From Halobaculum halobium (GTDB lineage Archaea > Halobacteriota > Halobacteria > Halobacteriales > Haloferacaceae), in the NCBI RefSeq assembly GCF_030127145.1, contig NZ_CP126158.1:496001-560000 (forward strand): a stretch of DNA of 64,000 bases, written 5' to 3'. Each line of letters opens with the position of its first letter. The first letter of the stretch is position 1. Positions 19,104 to 27,813 of this stretch are shown here, one piece after another. The notes under the pieces are model-generated. The model did no database searches, was not told the origin of the DNA, and saw only the letters and a list, made by a program, of their open reading frames with translations. The position numbers and the translations under genes were made by a program.

Positions 19104-19973
19104 TCACTCCCCGGCGTCGACGAGTCGGGCGACCTCCGCATCCGAGAGCGACAGCGACGCGGCGGCCACGTTCTCGCGCAGGTGCTCGACGCTCGCAGTG
19201 CCGGGGATCGGGATCGTGACGTCCGAGTGGGCGAGTAACCACGCGAGCGCTACCTGTCGCCGGGTCGCGTCGTGAGCGGCGGCGACCGCGTCGAGCGTCT
19301 CGCCGACGGCGCCGAGGTCGCCGGCGCCGAGCGGGAACCACGGGATGAAGCCGATACCGGCGTCCTCACACGCACGCAAGACGGCCTCGTCCTCTCGGTT
19401 GGCGACGTTGTACTGGTTCTGGACGGTCGCGATGTCAACCTGCTCGCGCGCCTCGTCCAACTGCTCGACGGAGACGTTCGAGAGTCCGACGTGCTCGACG
19501 TGACCCTCGTCTTTCAGCTCCGCGAACGCGGCCACGCTGTCGGCGAACGGCGTCTCCGGGTCCGGGCGGTGGAACTGGTACAGGTCGAGGGTGTCGACGC
19601 CGAGGCGGTCCTTGCTGACGAGCACCTGGTTTCGGATGTAATCGGGGTCGCCGTGCGGGAGCCAGTCGCCGCCCGCCTCCCGGAGGAGTCCGGCCTTCGT
19701 CGCCACTACCGCGTCGTCGACGACCCCCGCCTCACGTAACAGCCGCTCGGAGGTACCCGGTCCGTAGGAGTCGGCCGTGTCGACGAAGTCGACGCCGAAC
19801 TCAACGGCGCTTCGCGCGACCTCGCGGGCGTTCTCCTCGTCGGCCGGCGGGCCGACGATGTCCGCTCCACACAGACGCATCGCACCGAATCCCATCCGGT
19901 TCACGGTCGTCTCGCCGTCTAGGTCGAACGTCCCTGCGGCCGCCGCGCCCGGGAAGTCAGAGTCCTCAATCAT
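19104..19973 (-). CDS. Aldo/keto reductase
   Basis: A 289-residue NADPH-dependent oxidoreductase of the AKR superfamily with a TIM-barrel fold. The catalytic tetrad is visible: Asp in FVDTADSYGPG, Tyr of the same motif, Lys in VVATKAGL and His in YQFHRPDP. The NADP-binding C-terminal part carries IPIPGTASVEHLRENV. The variant resembles pyridoxal reductase/YdbC-like bacterial members that reduce small aldehydes; the substrate is not predictable. Convergent with the preceding small gene, and separated by about 85 bases from the ATP-grasp gene, which runs in the same direction. Confidence 0.88.
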   Translation of the reverse strand: MIEDSDFPGAAAAGTFDLDGETTVNRMGFGAMRLCGADIVGPPADEENAREVARSAVEFGVDFVDTADSYGPGTSERLLREAGVVDDAVVATKAGLLREAGGDWLPHGDPDYIRNQVLVSKDRLGVDTLDLYQFHRPDPETPFADSVAAFAELKDEGHVEHVGLSNVSVEQLDEAREQVDIATVQNQYNVANREDEAVLRACEDAGIGFIPWFPLGAGDLGAVGETLDAVAAAHDATRRQVALAWLLAHSDVTIPIPGTASVEHLRENVAAASLSLSDAEVARLVDAGE

Positions 19974-20057
19974 GTAGACGCCAGTTGGACGCCCCCAGAC
20001 ATAGGCGCCACGGCGGCGGAACGCCCGCCGCGCGGCCCGTGTCGGTCGGAGGTACCC

Positions 20058-21371
20058 TCACGCGGGGCCGAGATACCCCCACGCCTGGAGCCGGTCGCCG
20101 TCACCGTTGACCCACCGCTCGCCGATGTCGTCGCGGTAGTACATGTTCGGCATGACGATGTCGTCGATCCGGTCGTATGCTTGGTTCCGTGCTGCGTGCA
20201 TCGTCTCACCCTTGCCAGTCACGACGATGGGCATCCCGTTATCACCGGCGACGCGCCACTGCCCGTCTACGTTCTTGGCATCTTCAAGATGAATACCGTC
20301 GCGGCTCTCCGTTTCGAACACCACGGCCGCGTTCCGGGAGTTCTCGTCGTACGTCTGCTCGTCGTCGAACGGGAACGGTGGCAGGACGACTCGCACAGCG
20401 ATTTGGTACCCGTTGTGAACGTCTACGTCTGGCTTGGTGCCGTGCGCGAGATCATAGAAGAATTGTCCGGTAGACGACTCGATCGACTCTTCCTGCAGCG
20501 CGATCGTCGGGTACCCGAACCGCGGCGTGAACTCCAACGGGTAAATCCCGTGTTGATTGATGATACAGTTGATGTCGATGCTCCCGACGTACCCCTCGTT
20601 GGCGAGCCAGTCTTCGATTTTCCCGAAGGTTTCCTTGAAGAGTTTGTTCTGGCCAGCCCAGAACATTGCGGTCCCCATCTCGCCGGTGGAGGGACCGATG
20701 TTTCCTGGGAATAATTTCTTATGCTCAAAATTAAAATTGACTTGGTCAATGAACTCGTTCCCGTTGAAGAACCCGCAGATAGCGACTTCAACACCCTCCA
20801 CTTTGCGTTGCAGCTGGAAGCCCTTCATCCGGTGCCCCCACGCCTTCTTGTACGCCTGCAACACGTCTACGACGTCACTCCCGTCGTCCTCGTTCCCAAC
20901 GTACAGTAGGCGCTTGACGTTCTGCACTTCGCCGAGCGGTTTGATCACATACGGGGCAGGATTCTCTTGAACGTGCTGTATCCCTGCGTCGAAATTATCG
21001 AAGATGTGGTGTTCGACGGTATTCACACCGTGATCTTCGAGCACCTCCATCGCGTAGCCGCGATCCTCTTCGAGATGATCGGTGTTTGGTGTCCCGCCGA
21101 CGACAGCTTTCCCTTTCTCACGGAGTTCCTGCGCGAGCGCGCCGGTTCCGACATCCGGGCCGACCCAGATGTCGTCGAAGATGATGACGTCGGCCCACTC
21201 GACTTCTGCTTCCCAGTCGTCGGTCTTCGGGACGAAGCCGTCGCCGACCTCCCTGTCCTGTTCGGCCTCGATGTAGTACTTCACGTCGTGTCCCTCCCGG
21301 TGGACCTGCCAGGCGAGATCGGTGATCAGCGCGGCGTCAGCGGACACGAACAGGAACGAGTACTCGGCCAT
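20058..21371 (-). CDS. PurD-like ATP-grasp ligase (phosphoribosylamine-glycine ligase-like)
   Basis: A 437-residue ATP-grasp protein that resembles GAR synthetase in length and domain order. An N-terminal nucleotide-like fold (MAEYSFLFVSADAALITDLA) is followed by the ATP-grasp segment APYVIKPLGEVQNVKRLLY, the acidic metal site in SIDINCIINQHGIYPLEFTP with RFGYP, and a C-terminal PurD-C-like domain (NGMPIVVTGKGETMHAARNQ). It lacks the canonical PurD N-terminal glycine loop, so it is probably a paralogue with another amine and acid substrate. Its base composition is clearly AT-richer than its neighbours: positions 20701-20760 contain 19 G+C of 60. This suggests acquisition by transfer. Confidence 0.75.
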   Translation of the reverse strand: MAEYSFLFVSADAALITDLAWQVHREGHDVKYYIEAEQDREVGDGFVPKTDDWEAEVEWADVIIFDDIWVGPDVGTGALAQELREKGKAVVGGTPNTDHLEEDRGYAMEVLEDHGVNTVEHHIFDNFDAGIQHVQENPAPYVIKPLGEVQNVKRLLYVGNEDDGSDVVDVLQAYKKAWGHRMKGFQLQRKVEGVEVAICGFFNGNEFIDQVNFNFEHKKLFPGNIGPSTGEMGTAMFWAGQNKLFKETFGKIEDWLANEGYVGSIDINCIINQHGIYPLEFTPRFGYPTIALQEESIESSTGQFFYDLAHGTKPDVDVHNGYQIAVRVVLPPFPFDDEQTYDENSRNAAVVFETESRDGIHLEDAKNVDGQWRVAGDNGMPIVVTGKGETMHAARNQAYDRIDDIVMPNMYYRDDIGERWVNGDGDRLQAWGYLGPA

Positions 21372-21488
21372 ACGTTCACAGCGACGCGGACGGAGTTATA
21401 GGCGGCGGGGCGGCGTCCGCCGACACGACCGTGGGGGCGGCTCTCGCACCCGGATCGACGGTGTCGATCCGAAGCCGAACCGCTTTTG

Positions 21489-21506
21489 ACTGACTGGCCA
21501 GTTAGT
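21489..21506. promoter_or_regulatory. TetR-type palindromic operator
   Basis: ACTGACTGG/CCAGTTAGT is a palindrome with 8 of 9 paired positions, centred between 21497 and 21498. It overlaps the likely promoter (CGCTTTTGAC) of the TetR-MATE pair and begins about 60 bases before the ATG. Operators with TGACTGACTGG are characteristic for TetR regulators. Confidence 0.75.
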
Positions 21507-21547
21507 TAGCACAGACGCGGCCACGAGGCCTCACCCCGTTCCACACG

Positions 21548-22198
21548 ATGAGCCAGGAGCACGACACCCAGACGGCGTTCATGGAGGCGACGTACCGCGC
21601 GCTGTGCACCCACGGGTACGCCGACCTCACCATGCAGGACATCGCCGACGAGACCGACAAGAGCAAAGCGGCCCTCCACTACCACTTCGACGGGAAGGAC
21701 GACCTCTTTCGCGAGTTCCTCGCGTACCTCCACGAGGGATTCACCGAGAAGATCGCGGACCACCCAGACGCCCCTCCGGTGACGCAGTTGGTCGCACTCG
21801 TTCGTCGCGTGCTCGACCCCGTGGACGACGAGTCCGACCAGCAGTTCAACACGGCGTTCATGGAGATCAAAGCGCAGGCGCCGTACCGCGACGGCTACCG
21901 TACGGTGCTGCGGCGGTTCGACACCGACCTCCGAACCGAAATCGCCGACCTCGTTCGCGCGGCGATCGAGGACGGCCAGTACCCGGAGGACACCGACTCG
22001 GAGGAGGTCGCAGAGCACGTCCTCACGTACATCCACGGGACGTGGACCCGAGCGGCCGCCGTCGGCGCCGACGTGGTGGCGATGCGCGAGCACCTCGTCG
22101 ACGACCTCCTCGACATGCTGGTCGAGGACGCGAACGTCTCGGCCGACGTTGAGACCGCCGTTGAGAGCGCCCCGAGCGACGCGGCGGGGTCCGAATGA
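21548..22198 (+). CDS. TetR/AcrR-family transcriptional regulator
   Basis: A 216-residue regulator. The N-terminal helix-turn-helix is clear (ATYRALCTHGYADLTMQDIA, then DETDKSKAALHYHFDGKDDL), and the C-terminal ligand domain contains VLTYIHGTWTRAAAVGADV as in haloarchaeal BetI-like regulators. It probably represses the downstream MATE exporter and itself through the palindrome at 21489-21506 until a drug or metabolite binds. Its stop overlaps the next gene start by four bases (ATGA), so both are one operon. Confidence 0.9.
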   Translation: MSQEHDTQTAFMEATYRALCTHGYADLTMQDIADETDKSKAALHYHFDGKDDLFREFLAYLHEGFTEKIADHPDAPPVTQLVALVRRVLDPVDDESDQQFNTAFMEIKAQAPYRDGYRTVLRRFDTDLRTEIADLVRAAIEDGQYPEDTDSEEVAEHVLTYIHGTWTRAAAVGADVVAMREHLVDDLLDMLVEDANVSADVETAVESAPSDAAGSE

Positions 22199-23673
22199 CT
22201 CCCCGAGAACGCCTCTCGACGGTGTTCAAGGGGCGAGACGAGTTCGACCTCACCGACGGAAGCATCGGGAAGCCGCTGTTTTACCTCTCGCTACCGATCG
22301 TCGTCACCAACCTGCTGCAGACGGCGTACAATCTCGCGGACACGCTCTGGCTCGGTCGCTACAGCACCGAGGCGCTGGCGGCCATCTCGTTCGCGTTCCC
22401 GATGGTGTTCCTCCTGTTCTCGCTCGGGATGGGGGTCACCGTCGCGGGCTCGGTGCTCGTGGCACAACACGTCGGCGCGGACGAGGAGGAGGAAGCGAAG
22501 TACGCCGCCTCACAGACTGTCTCGTTCGCGATCATCGTGTCGCTGGTCCTCGGCGGCATCGGCTACTTGGTCGTCGGGGACCTCCTCGGCCTGCTCGGCG
22601 CGTCTCCGGAGGTGCTCCCGCTCGCGACGGACTACATGCGGGTCATCTCCTCGGGGCTGGTGTTCATGTTCGGCTTCTTCGTGTTCACCGCGCTCATGCG
22701 CGGGTACGGCGACACGATCACGCCGATGCTGGTGATGCTGCTCACGGTCGTCGTGAACATCGTCATCGACCCGTTCCTCATCTTCGGGTGGTGGGTCTTC
22801 CCCGAGCTCGGCGTCGCCGGCGCCGCGTACGCGACGATCTTCTCGCGGGCGCTGGCGTTCGTCGTCGGCATGGCGATCATGCTACGCGGCACTCGCGGCG
22901 TGCAGATCGTCCCCCGCGACATGGTGCCGAACCTCTCGTACGCGAAGAAGATCCTCCGGATCGGCGTCCCCGCATCGATCGAGGGGACCGGCCGCTCGCT
23001 GTCGGTGAACCTGATGCTCGTCATCGTCGGCCTGTTTCCGACGACCGTCGTCGCCGGGTACGGAATCGGCGTGCGCGTGTTCTCGGTGATCTTCCTCCCG
23101 GCGATCGCCGTCGCTCGCGGCGTGGAGACGATGACCGGACAGAACATCGGCGCCGAAAAGCCCGACCGAGCCGCGGCCGCCGCCGGCATCGCCGCCAAGA
23201 CCATGCTCGCCATACTCGGCGCGCTGGGGGTCGTGGTGATCCTCACCGCCCGTCCCATCGCCGCGGTGTTCACCGACGACCCCGCCGTTATCACGGTGAC
23301 CGCGGACTTCCTGCGCTGGGTCGCCCCGACGTTCGGCTTCATCGGCGTGATGCGAGCATACACCGGCAGCTTCCGAGGCGCGGGAAAGACGATGACCGCC
23401 GCCGCCATTTCGATCCTGATGCTCGGCGTCATCAGGCTCCCGGTCGCCCTGGGACTCGCGCGCCCGGACATTCTCGGGCTCCCGCTGCCGGCGTTCGACT
23501 CGACGGGGATCTGGATCGCCTTCGCGGTCTCGAACACGGCAGGGGCGATCATCGCGTACCTCTGGTACCAGCGCGGCACCTGGCGCGATGCCGACCCTCG
23601 CGGGGACGTGCCCGTCGGCGACGACGAGGACGAGGAGGGCTCGGACGCGGCCGTCGCACCGACTGACGACTAA
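22195..23673 (+). CDS. MATE-family efflux transporter
   Basis: A 492-residue cation-coupled exporter with twelve predicted transmembrane helices in two homologous halves. Typical MATE features are IGKPLFYLSLPIVVTNLLQT, YNLADTLWLGRYSTEALAAI and GAGKTMTAAAISI in the second half. It belongs to the DinF/NorM-like group common in haloarchaea and would remove cationic drugs or metabolites. The last 25 residues are an acidic tail (GDDEDEEGSDAAVAPTDD), as seen in halophile membrane proteins. It is translationally coupled to the tetR gene. Confidence 0.93.
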   Translation: MTPRERLSTVFKGRDEFDLTDGSIGKPLFYLSLPIVVTNLLQTAYNLADTLWLGRYSTEALAAISFAFPMVFLLFSLGMGVTVAGSVLVAQHVGADEEEEAKYAASQTVSFAIIVSLVLGGIGYLVVGDLLGLLGASPEVLPLATDYMRVISSGLVFMFGFFVFTALMRGYGDTITPMLVMLLTVVVNIVIDPFLIFGWWVFPELGVAGAAYATIFSRALAFVVGMAIMLRGTRGVQIVPRDMVPNLSYAKKILRIGVPASIEGTGRSLSVNLMLVIVGLFPTTVVAGYGIGVRVFSVIFLPAIAVARGVETMTGQNIGAEKPDRAAAAAGIAAKTMLAILGALGVVVILTARPIAAVFTDDPAVITVTADFLRWVAPTFGFIGVMRAYTGSFRGAGKTMTAAAISILMLGVIRLPVALGLARPDILGLPLPAFDSTGIWIAFAVSNTAGAIIAYLWYQRGTWRDADPRGDVPVGDDEDEEGSDAAVAPTDD

Positions 23674-23829
23674 CGCTTCCTCCGGCCCGAATACGGTCTC
23701 TCCCGTCGGAGCTCCGGACCGCGCGACCCGCGGTGACGCTTCGTCGTCGAGCCGCGACACTGGGCACGACTGGGCGCGTCCACCGGGAATCACCGTCGGC
23801 GCTTTATTTACGCCCGTGCTACTATCGGT

Positions 23830-24129
23830 ATGAGCACCGCAGACACGGGTGAGGGCGGCGACGGCGAGTCCATTCGCGTGTGGCTCGTTGAGCGGACGTA
23901 CGGCGACGACGAACTGAACATCGTCATCCTCGTGTACGCCGACGAGACGGGCGAACGCTACTTCCGCAAGGAGCGCGCGCTGACGAGTTTCACCGACGAG
24001 CGCGAGACGCCGGTATCCCAGGTCGTCCCCGCAGGCGAGCTCGGTCGGACCGACGAGTCGGATCGGGATCGCTACGCCGCGGAGGCCGACCGGATGGCCG
24101 CCGCTCACGACCCGGACGACACCGTCTGA
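23830..24129 (+). CDS. Conserved haloarchaeal hypothetical protein
   Basis: A 99-residue acidic protein. The central part IRVWLVERTYGDDELNIVIL, followed by VYADETGERYFRKERALTSF, is a compact alpha/beta pattern; the rest is a disordered-looking acidic tail. I recognise no named family. The TATA-like CTTTATTTACG about 30 bases upstream of ATG 23830 supports a leaderless start. It lies 61 bases before the aldehyde oxidoreductase gene on the same strand, but the second gene has its own TATA-like element, so linkage is uncertain. Confidence 0.65.
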   Translation: MSTADTGEGGDGESIRVWLVERTYGDDELNIVILVYADETGERYFRKERALTSFTDERETPVSQVVPAGELGRTDESDRDRYAAEADRMAAAHDPDDTV

Positions 24130-24190
24130 AGCGTCGGCTCGTCCCGTCGGCAGAGGTACCGTTTTATTCTGCGCGCCGAAATCGCCATGT

Positions 24191-25897
24191 ATGCTCACAG
24201 CGAAGGGACCGCTGCTGACGGTCGACGTGACCGAGCGCGCCGTCGAAGAGACGGACATCTCGGAGACGCTCTCGGAGTTTATCGGGGGCCGTGCCGCCGC
24301 GACGGCGCTGGCACACGACCGCATCCCCGCGGACGCTGACCCGTTCGGCGCCGAGAATCGAGCGTATCTCTCGACGGGGCCGCTCCAACTGAGCCGGATG
24401 AGCTTCACCGGTCGGATGAACATGACCGGGCTGTCGCCGCTGACGGACGGGCTCGCGTCGACGAACGCAGGCGGGTACCTCTCGCGGAACTTCGCGGACA
24501 CCGGCTACTCCGTCGTCGAGCTCGTCGGCGCCAGCGACGAGCCCCTGGCCGTCCACGTCAGGGACGACGGCGTCTCCTTCGAGGAGGTGCCGGAGTTGGC
24601 GGGCGCCGAAGTCTCCGCGGTGTCGGAGTACGTGGCCGACGAGCACGACCTCGGGGCCGAACACTGCATCGCGATCGGCCCCGCCGGCGAAGCCCTCGTC
24701 CGGTTCGCCTCGGTGATGACGTTCGACTCCCGGGCGTTCGGTCGCGGCGGCCTCGGCGCCGTGCTGGGGAGCAAGAACGTGAAGTGCGTCACCTTCGCCG
24801 GCGACGGCAGCGCGAGGCCGGACATCGAGGTGTCGGACCCGCCCGCGATGGACGTTCACCGGGAGGCAGCGACCTCCGACGACCGGATGAAACGTCAGGG
24901 AACGACCGGCGGGACGGAGTTCATCAACGACAACTTCGCGCTCCCGACGCGCTACTTCGACGAGTACGAATTCGAGTCAGCGGCGGGTATCGGTGGGAAC
25001 GCCGTCGAGGAGAAGAAGTACAAGAAGGGCGCCTGCTCGCAGTGCGCGTACGCGTGCAAGCTCCCGACCCGCGACGAGGAGCGCGGCGTCGAGACGGAGG
25101 GGCCGGAGTTCGAGACCGTCTACGCGTTCGGCTCGTGTCAGGGCGTCGGTGACATCGTCGACGTGATGGAGGCGAACGAACTGTGCGACGAACTCGGGAT
25201 GGACACCATCTCCGCGGGCGTCACCGTCGCCGCGTACCTCAAGAGCCGGGACGAGTTCGGGAACGCCGAGTTGGCGCGGGAGGTGCTGCGGGAGATCGCG
25301 ACCCGCGAGACCGACCGCGGGGACCTGCTCGCGGAGGGCGTCCACCGCGCCCACGAGGAACTGGGCGTTGGCGATTACACGGTGAAGGGGATGGAGTTCG
25401 CCGCCCACGACGGTCGCGTGCTTCACGGACAGGGGCTCAGCTACGCCGTCTCGAACCGCGGCGCCGACCACATGTACGCGGGGATGCTCGGCTTGGAGTA
25501 CTCCGGCGAACTCGACCCGGAGGGGACCCTCGGGAAGGCAGAGCGGCTCGTTCACGAGGAGAACCGCAACGTCATCCGCGACTCGGGGATCGTCTGCGCG
25601 TTCGCCGGCGACTACGTCACCGACGACCGCCTCGCGGCGCTGCTGGAGACCGACTACGAGCGCTTGCTGGAGATCGGCGCCCGCGTGGTCGCCCGCGAAC
25701 GCCACTTCAATAACAGGCGCGGCATCGCCGCCGCCGCAGACGGGCTCCCGTACGCCGACGAGGTGCCCGACCTCGACGCCGCGATCGCGGAGTACTACGA
25801 CGCCCGCGGGTGGAACGCCGACGGGACCGTCCCCGACGAGAGCCTAGACTCCCCCGCGACGACGGCGGTCGGGGCCGGAGTCGTCGCCGACGACTGA
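24191..25897 (+). CDS. aor: Aldehyde ferredoxin oxidoreductase (tungsten enzyme)
   Basis: A 568-residue enzyme of the AOR family, which oxidises aldehydes to acids with a tungstopterin and a [4Fe-4S] cluster, passing electrons to ferredoxin. Cluster ligands C282, C285 and C289 (CSQCAYAC) and a distal cysteine C469 are present, along with the pterin-region motifs RGGLGAVLGSKNVK (186-198) and SNRGADHMYAG (421-431). The length fits family members. A TTTTATTC element lies about 30 bases before the ATG. A MoaD-like gene lies convergently only 48 bases downstream, consistent with pterin cofactor maturation. Confidence 0.93.
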   Translation: MLTAKGPLLTVDVTERAVEETDISETLSEFIGGRAAATALAHDRIPADADPFGAENRAYLSTGPLQLSRMSFTGRMNMTGLSPLTDGLASTNAGGYLSRNFADTGYSVVELVGASDEPLAVHVRDDGVSFEEVPELAGAEVSAVSEYVADEHDLGAEHCIAIGPAGEALVRFASVMTFDSRAFGRGGLGAVLGSKNVKCVTFAGDGSARPDIEVSDPPAMDVHREAATSDDRMKRQGTTGGTEFINDNFALPTRYFDEYEFESAAGIGGNAVEEKKYKKGACSQCAYACKLPTRDEERGVETEGPEFETVYAFGSCQGVGDIVDVMEANELCDELGMDTISAGVTVAAYLKSRDEFGNAELAREVLREIATRETDRGDLLAEGVHRAHEELGVGDYTVKGMEFAAHDGRVLHGQGLSYAVSNRGADHMYAGMLGLEYSGELDPEGTLGKAERLVHEENRNVIRDSGIVCAFAGDYVTDDRLAALLETDYERLLEIGARVVARERHFNNRRGIAAAADGLPYADEVPDLDAAIAEYYDARGWNADGTVPDESLDSPATTAVGAGVVADD

Positions 25898-25945
25898 ATC
25901 GGGGGACAGCGATTCCCCGGCGCGTCACTGACCGGACGCGCCCAG

Positions 25946-26242
25946 TCAGCGATTCTCCCCGCCGTACACCGACGGAACCAGCCGGATCACGTCGCCGTCG
26001 TCAAGCGGCGTGTGTAGTCCGTCGAGGTGGCGCACGTCCTTTTTGGCTTTCGTCACGACCGTCGATCCGGCGACAGTTTCGCCGTGTTCGTCGACCAGCC
26101 GGCCGGAGAGCGACGGGTACGCTCGCTCCAGTTCCCAAAGGAGGTCGCCGACACTGTCGGCGTCCGTCTCGTGGACGGCGCGTTCGACGCCGGCGTCCTC
26201 GCGGAAGGGACCGAACAGCCGACACTCGACTTCGATCGCCAT
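25946..26242 (-). CDS. MoaD/SAMP-like ubiquitin-fold protein
   Basis: A 98-residue beta-grasp protein (MAIEVECRLFGPFREDAGVE, then WELERAYPSLSGRLVDEHGE). MoaD-type proteins donate sulfur in molybdopterin/tungstopterin synthesis, and in haloarchaea they also act as SAMP protein modifiers, both through a C-terminal Gly-Gly. Here the end reads VPSVYGGENR: the diglycine is followed by three extra residues, so activation would need trimming or the protein may act differently. ATG 26242 gives the natural start. Its position facing the tungsten oxidoreductase suggests a dedicated cofactor role. Confidence 0.85.
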   Translation of the reverse strand: MAIEVECRLFGPFREDAGVERAVHETDADSVGDLLWELERAYPSLSGRLVDEHGETVAGSTVVTKAKKDVRHLDGLHTPLDDGDVIRLVPSVYGGENR

Positions 26243-26335
26243 AGCTCCGCATCGGCGTCGCGCGGGTTTGTAGCTTCGGACGCCTGCCGGCGTACCCGAC
26301 GGAGTCTTGAGGTCCCACCGAGTACCGCACGCACG

Positions 26336-26668
26336 ATGAGCGATCACGGCGACGACGACGCGACCGTCACCGCGGACGCCGAGTCACCCGTCGCCGAGGG
26401 CGACACCTTCGGCGTCGGCATCCACGTGACGAGCGAGGAGTTCAGGTTCGTCGTCCACGTCCCCTCGGAGATCGACTCCGGCTGGAGCGACCCCGACGAG
26501 TTTCAGCGGCTGATCGAGCAGGTGACGTGGGACACGCTCGACCAGCGGGCGACGCTACAGGCGGTCGCGCGGACGACCGCAGAAGAGGAGACGGCGACGC
26601 TCGGGACCGTGACGATGCGACCCGACGGTGAGGTGGTGGAACACTCGCTGGCTCCGCCCGACGAGTGA
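26336..26668 (+). CDS. Conserved haloarchaeal hypothetical protein
   Basis: A 110-residue acidic protein with a hydrophilic N-terminus (MSDHGDDDATVTADAESPVA) and one compact domain (TSEEFRFVVHVPSEIDSGWS). No known family, signal peptide or membrane segment was recognised. The ATG 26336 is supported because the track to its left overlaps the divergent MoaD-like gene. Its 3' end abuts an unrelated gene on the opposite strand. Confidence 0.6.
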   Translation: MSDHGDDDATVTADAESPVAEGDTFGVGIHVTSEEFRFVVHVPSEIDSGWSDPDEFQRLIEQVTWDTLDQRATLQAVARTTAEEETATLGTVTMRPDGEVVEHSLAPPDE

Positions 26669-26734
26669 GGAAGTGAGTTGGAAGTGAGTGAGCGATTACA
26701 CAACGGACCGCCGAGGCGATCGACTTCGGCTCGG

Positions 26735-27718
26735 TTATACCGCGTCGAGCGCCGAACCGATCGCGTCGACGCGGCCGGGGTCGTACCGAGTGAGGTCGTA
26801 GCGATTCGCCGCGACGGTGTCGCCCCAGACGTCGAGCGTGCCGAGCGTAACGAGTCCCTGCAGCGCCGCACCAAGCGTTCGGGGCGTCGTCTCCGGGTCG
26901 GGAATGCTCGCGTGGATCTGCTTCGACTGCGGATAGGTCATTTCCACCGCTGTCAGCCCCCGCCGCGCTTCCCGCCAGTGGTGGCGGAGGTATCCGAAGT
27001 TGGTCGGGTCACTGCGGCGGAGGTGCGCGATCAGCCGCTCGGTGAGCAGCCGTTCGGCGTCGTCATCGACAGGGGCGAGCCGCCGCGAGAGCGTCGATAA
27101 GGCGGCGGCCGGGGCGTCGCCAACGGCGGGGGGTTCGACTGCGTCGCTGCCGCCGTACACGTGGTCCTCGTGCGTCTCATTCTCGCCGATCGCCCTGCTC
27201 CCGTCGGTCGCGCTGTCGTGGTCAGGCGCGCTGTCGCCGCCGGCTGTGAGTGCCACGTGGAGCTCGACACCTGCCGCCCGAGTCGCGTCCACGAACTCGG
27301 AAACGACTGAATCGACGTCGGCGTCGTCCGGGACGAGCGCGCCGACGTCGTCGACAACCACGGTGCCGCCGGCGTCGAGGTCGGCGCCGAGATCGGCCAG
27401 CACGGTCTCGAGGTACTCGGCGGGATCCGAGAGGGGCGCCTCGGCCGCGCCCACGACGACCCCGCCGCCGATCGGCCGACCGCCGGACACCGGTGAGGCG
27501 GCGACCGCGCCGCCGCGAACCGTCTCGTCGACCCTGACGAGGATCGAACGACTGGGTGGTGAGGTCCCCGCCGCCTCGACGGCGCGGTGCCACTCGTCGA
27601 CCGACCGGTCGGCGACGAGCGCGACGTGAACGCCCCCGGCAGTGGCGGCCGCCCTCGCGAGCGACCCCGCGTCGGCGTGAATCGCGCCGGCCGAACGCTC
27701 GAGGACCTCACCGGACAT
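26735..27718 (-). CDS. Unrecognised haloarchaeal protein with RecA/KaiC-like fold features
   Basis: A 327-residue protein. The N-terminal half alternates hydrophobic beta strands (GGVHVALVADRS, SRSILVRVDETV, GGTVVVDDVGALVPDD), as in KaiC/RecA-type folds, but has no Walker A; VVVDDVG resembles a Walker B. A low-complexity acidic linker (about 160-205) leads to a C-terminal winged-helix-like region (NFGYLRHHWREARRGLTAVE). Such domain orders occur in haloarchaeal DUF7504-type regulators, but this name is only a possibility. Function unknown. Divergent from the gene upstream of tbp. Confidence 0.6.
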   Translation of the reverse strand: MSGEVLERSAGAIHADAGSLARAAATAGGVHVALVADRSVDEWHRAVEAAGTSPPSRSILVRVDETVRGGAVAASPVSGGRPIGGGVVVGAAEAPLSDPAEYLETVLADLGADLDAGGTVVVDDVGALVPDDADVDSVVSEFVDATRAAGVELHVALTAGGDSAPDHDSATDGSRAIGENETHEDHVYGGSDAVEPPAVGDAPAAALSTLSRRLAPVDDDAERLLTERLIAHLRRSDPTNFGYLRHHWREARRGLTAVEMTYPQSKQIHASIPDPETTPRTLGAALQGLVTLGTLDVWGDTVAANRYDLTRYDPGRVDAIGSALDAV

Positions 27719-27813
27719 GTACTATCACCGGCATCCGCACCAGACATAAATTTACTGGGCCCGCTATCGGAAGTGATGTCACAGCCAGCCGAGCGCGACC
27801 GAACCGTCGGGCG

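Noticed and set aside
22882-24501. A 539-codon antisense frame across MATE and the following gene
   Set aside because: Covers three real plus-strand genes and shows no family motif; long antisense frames are common at this GC content.
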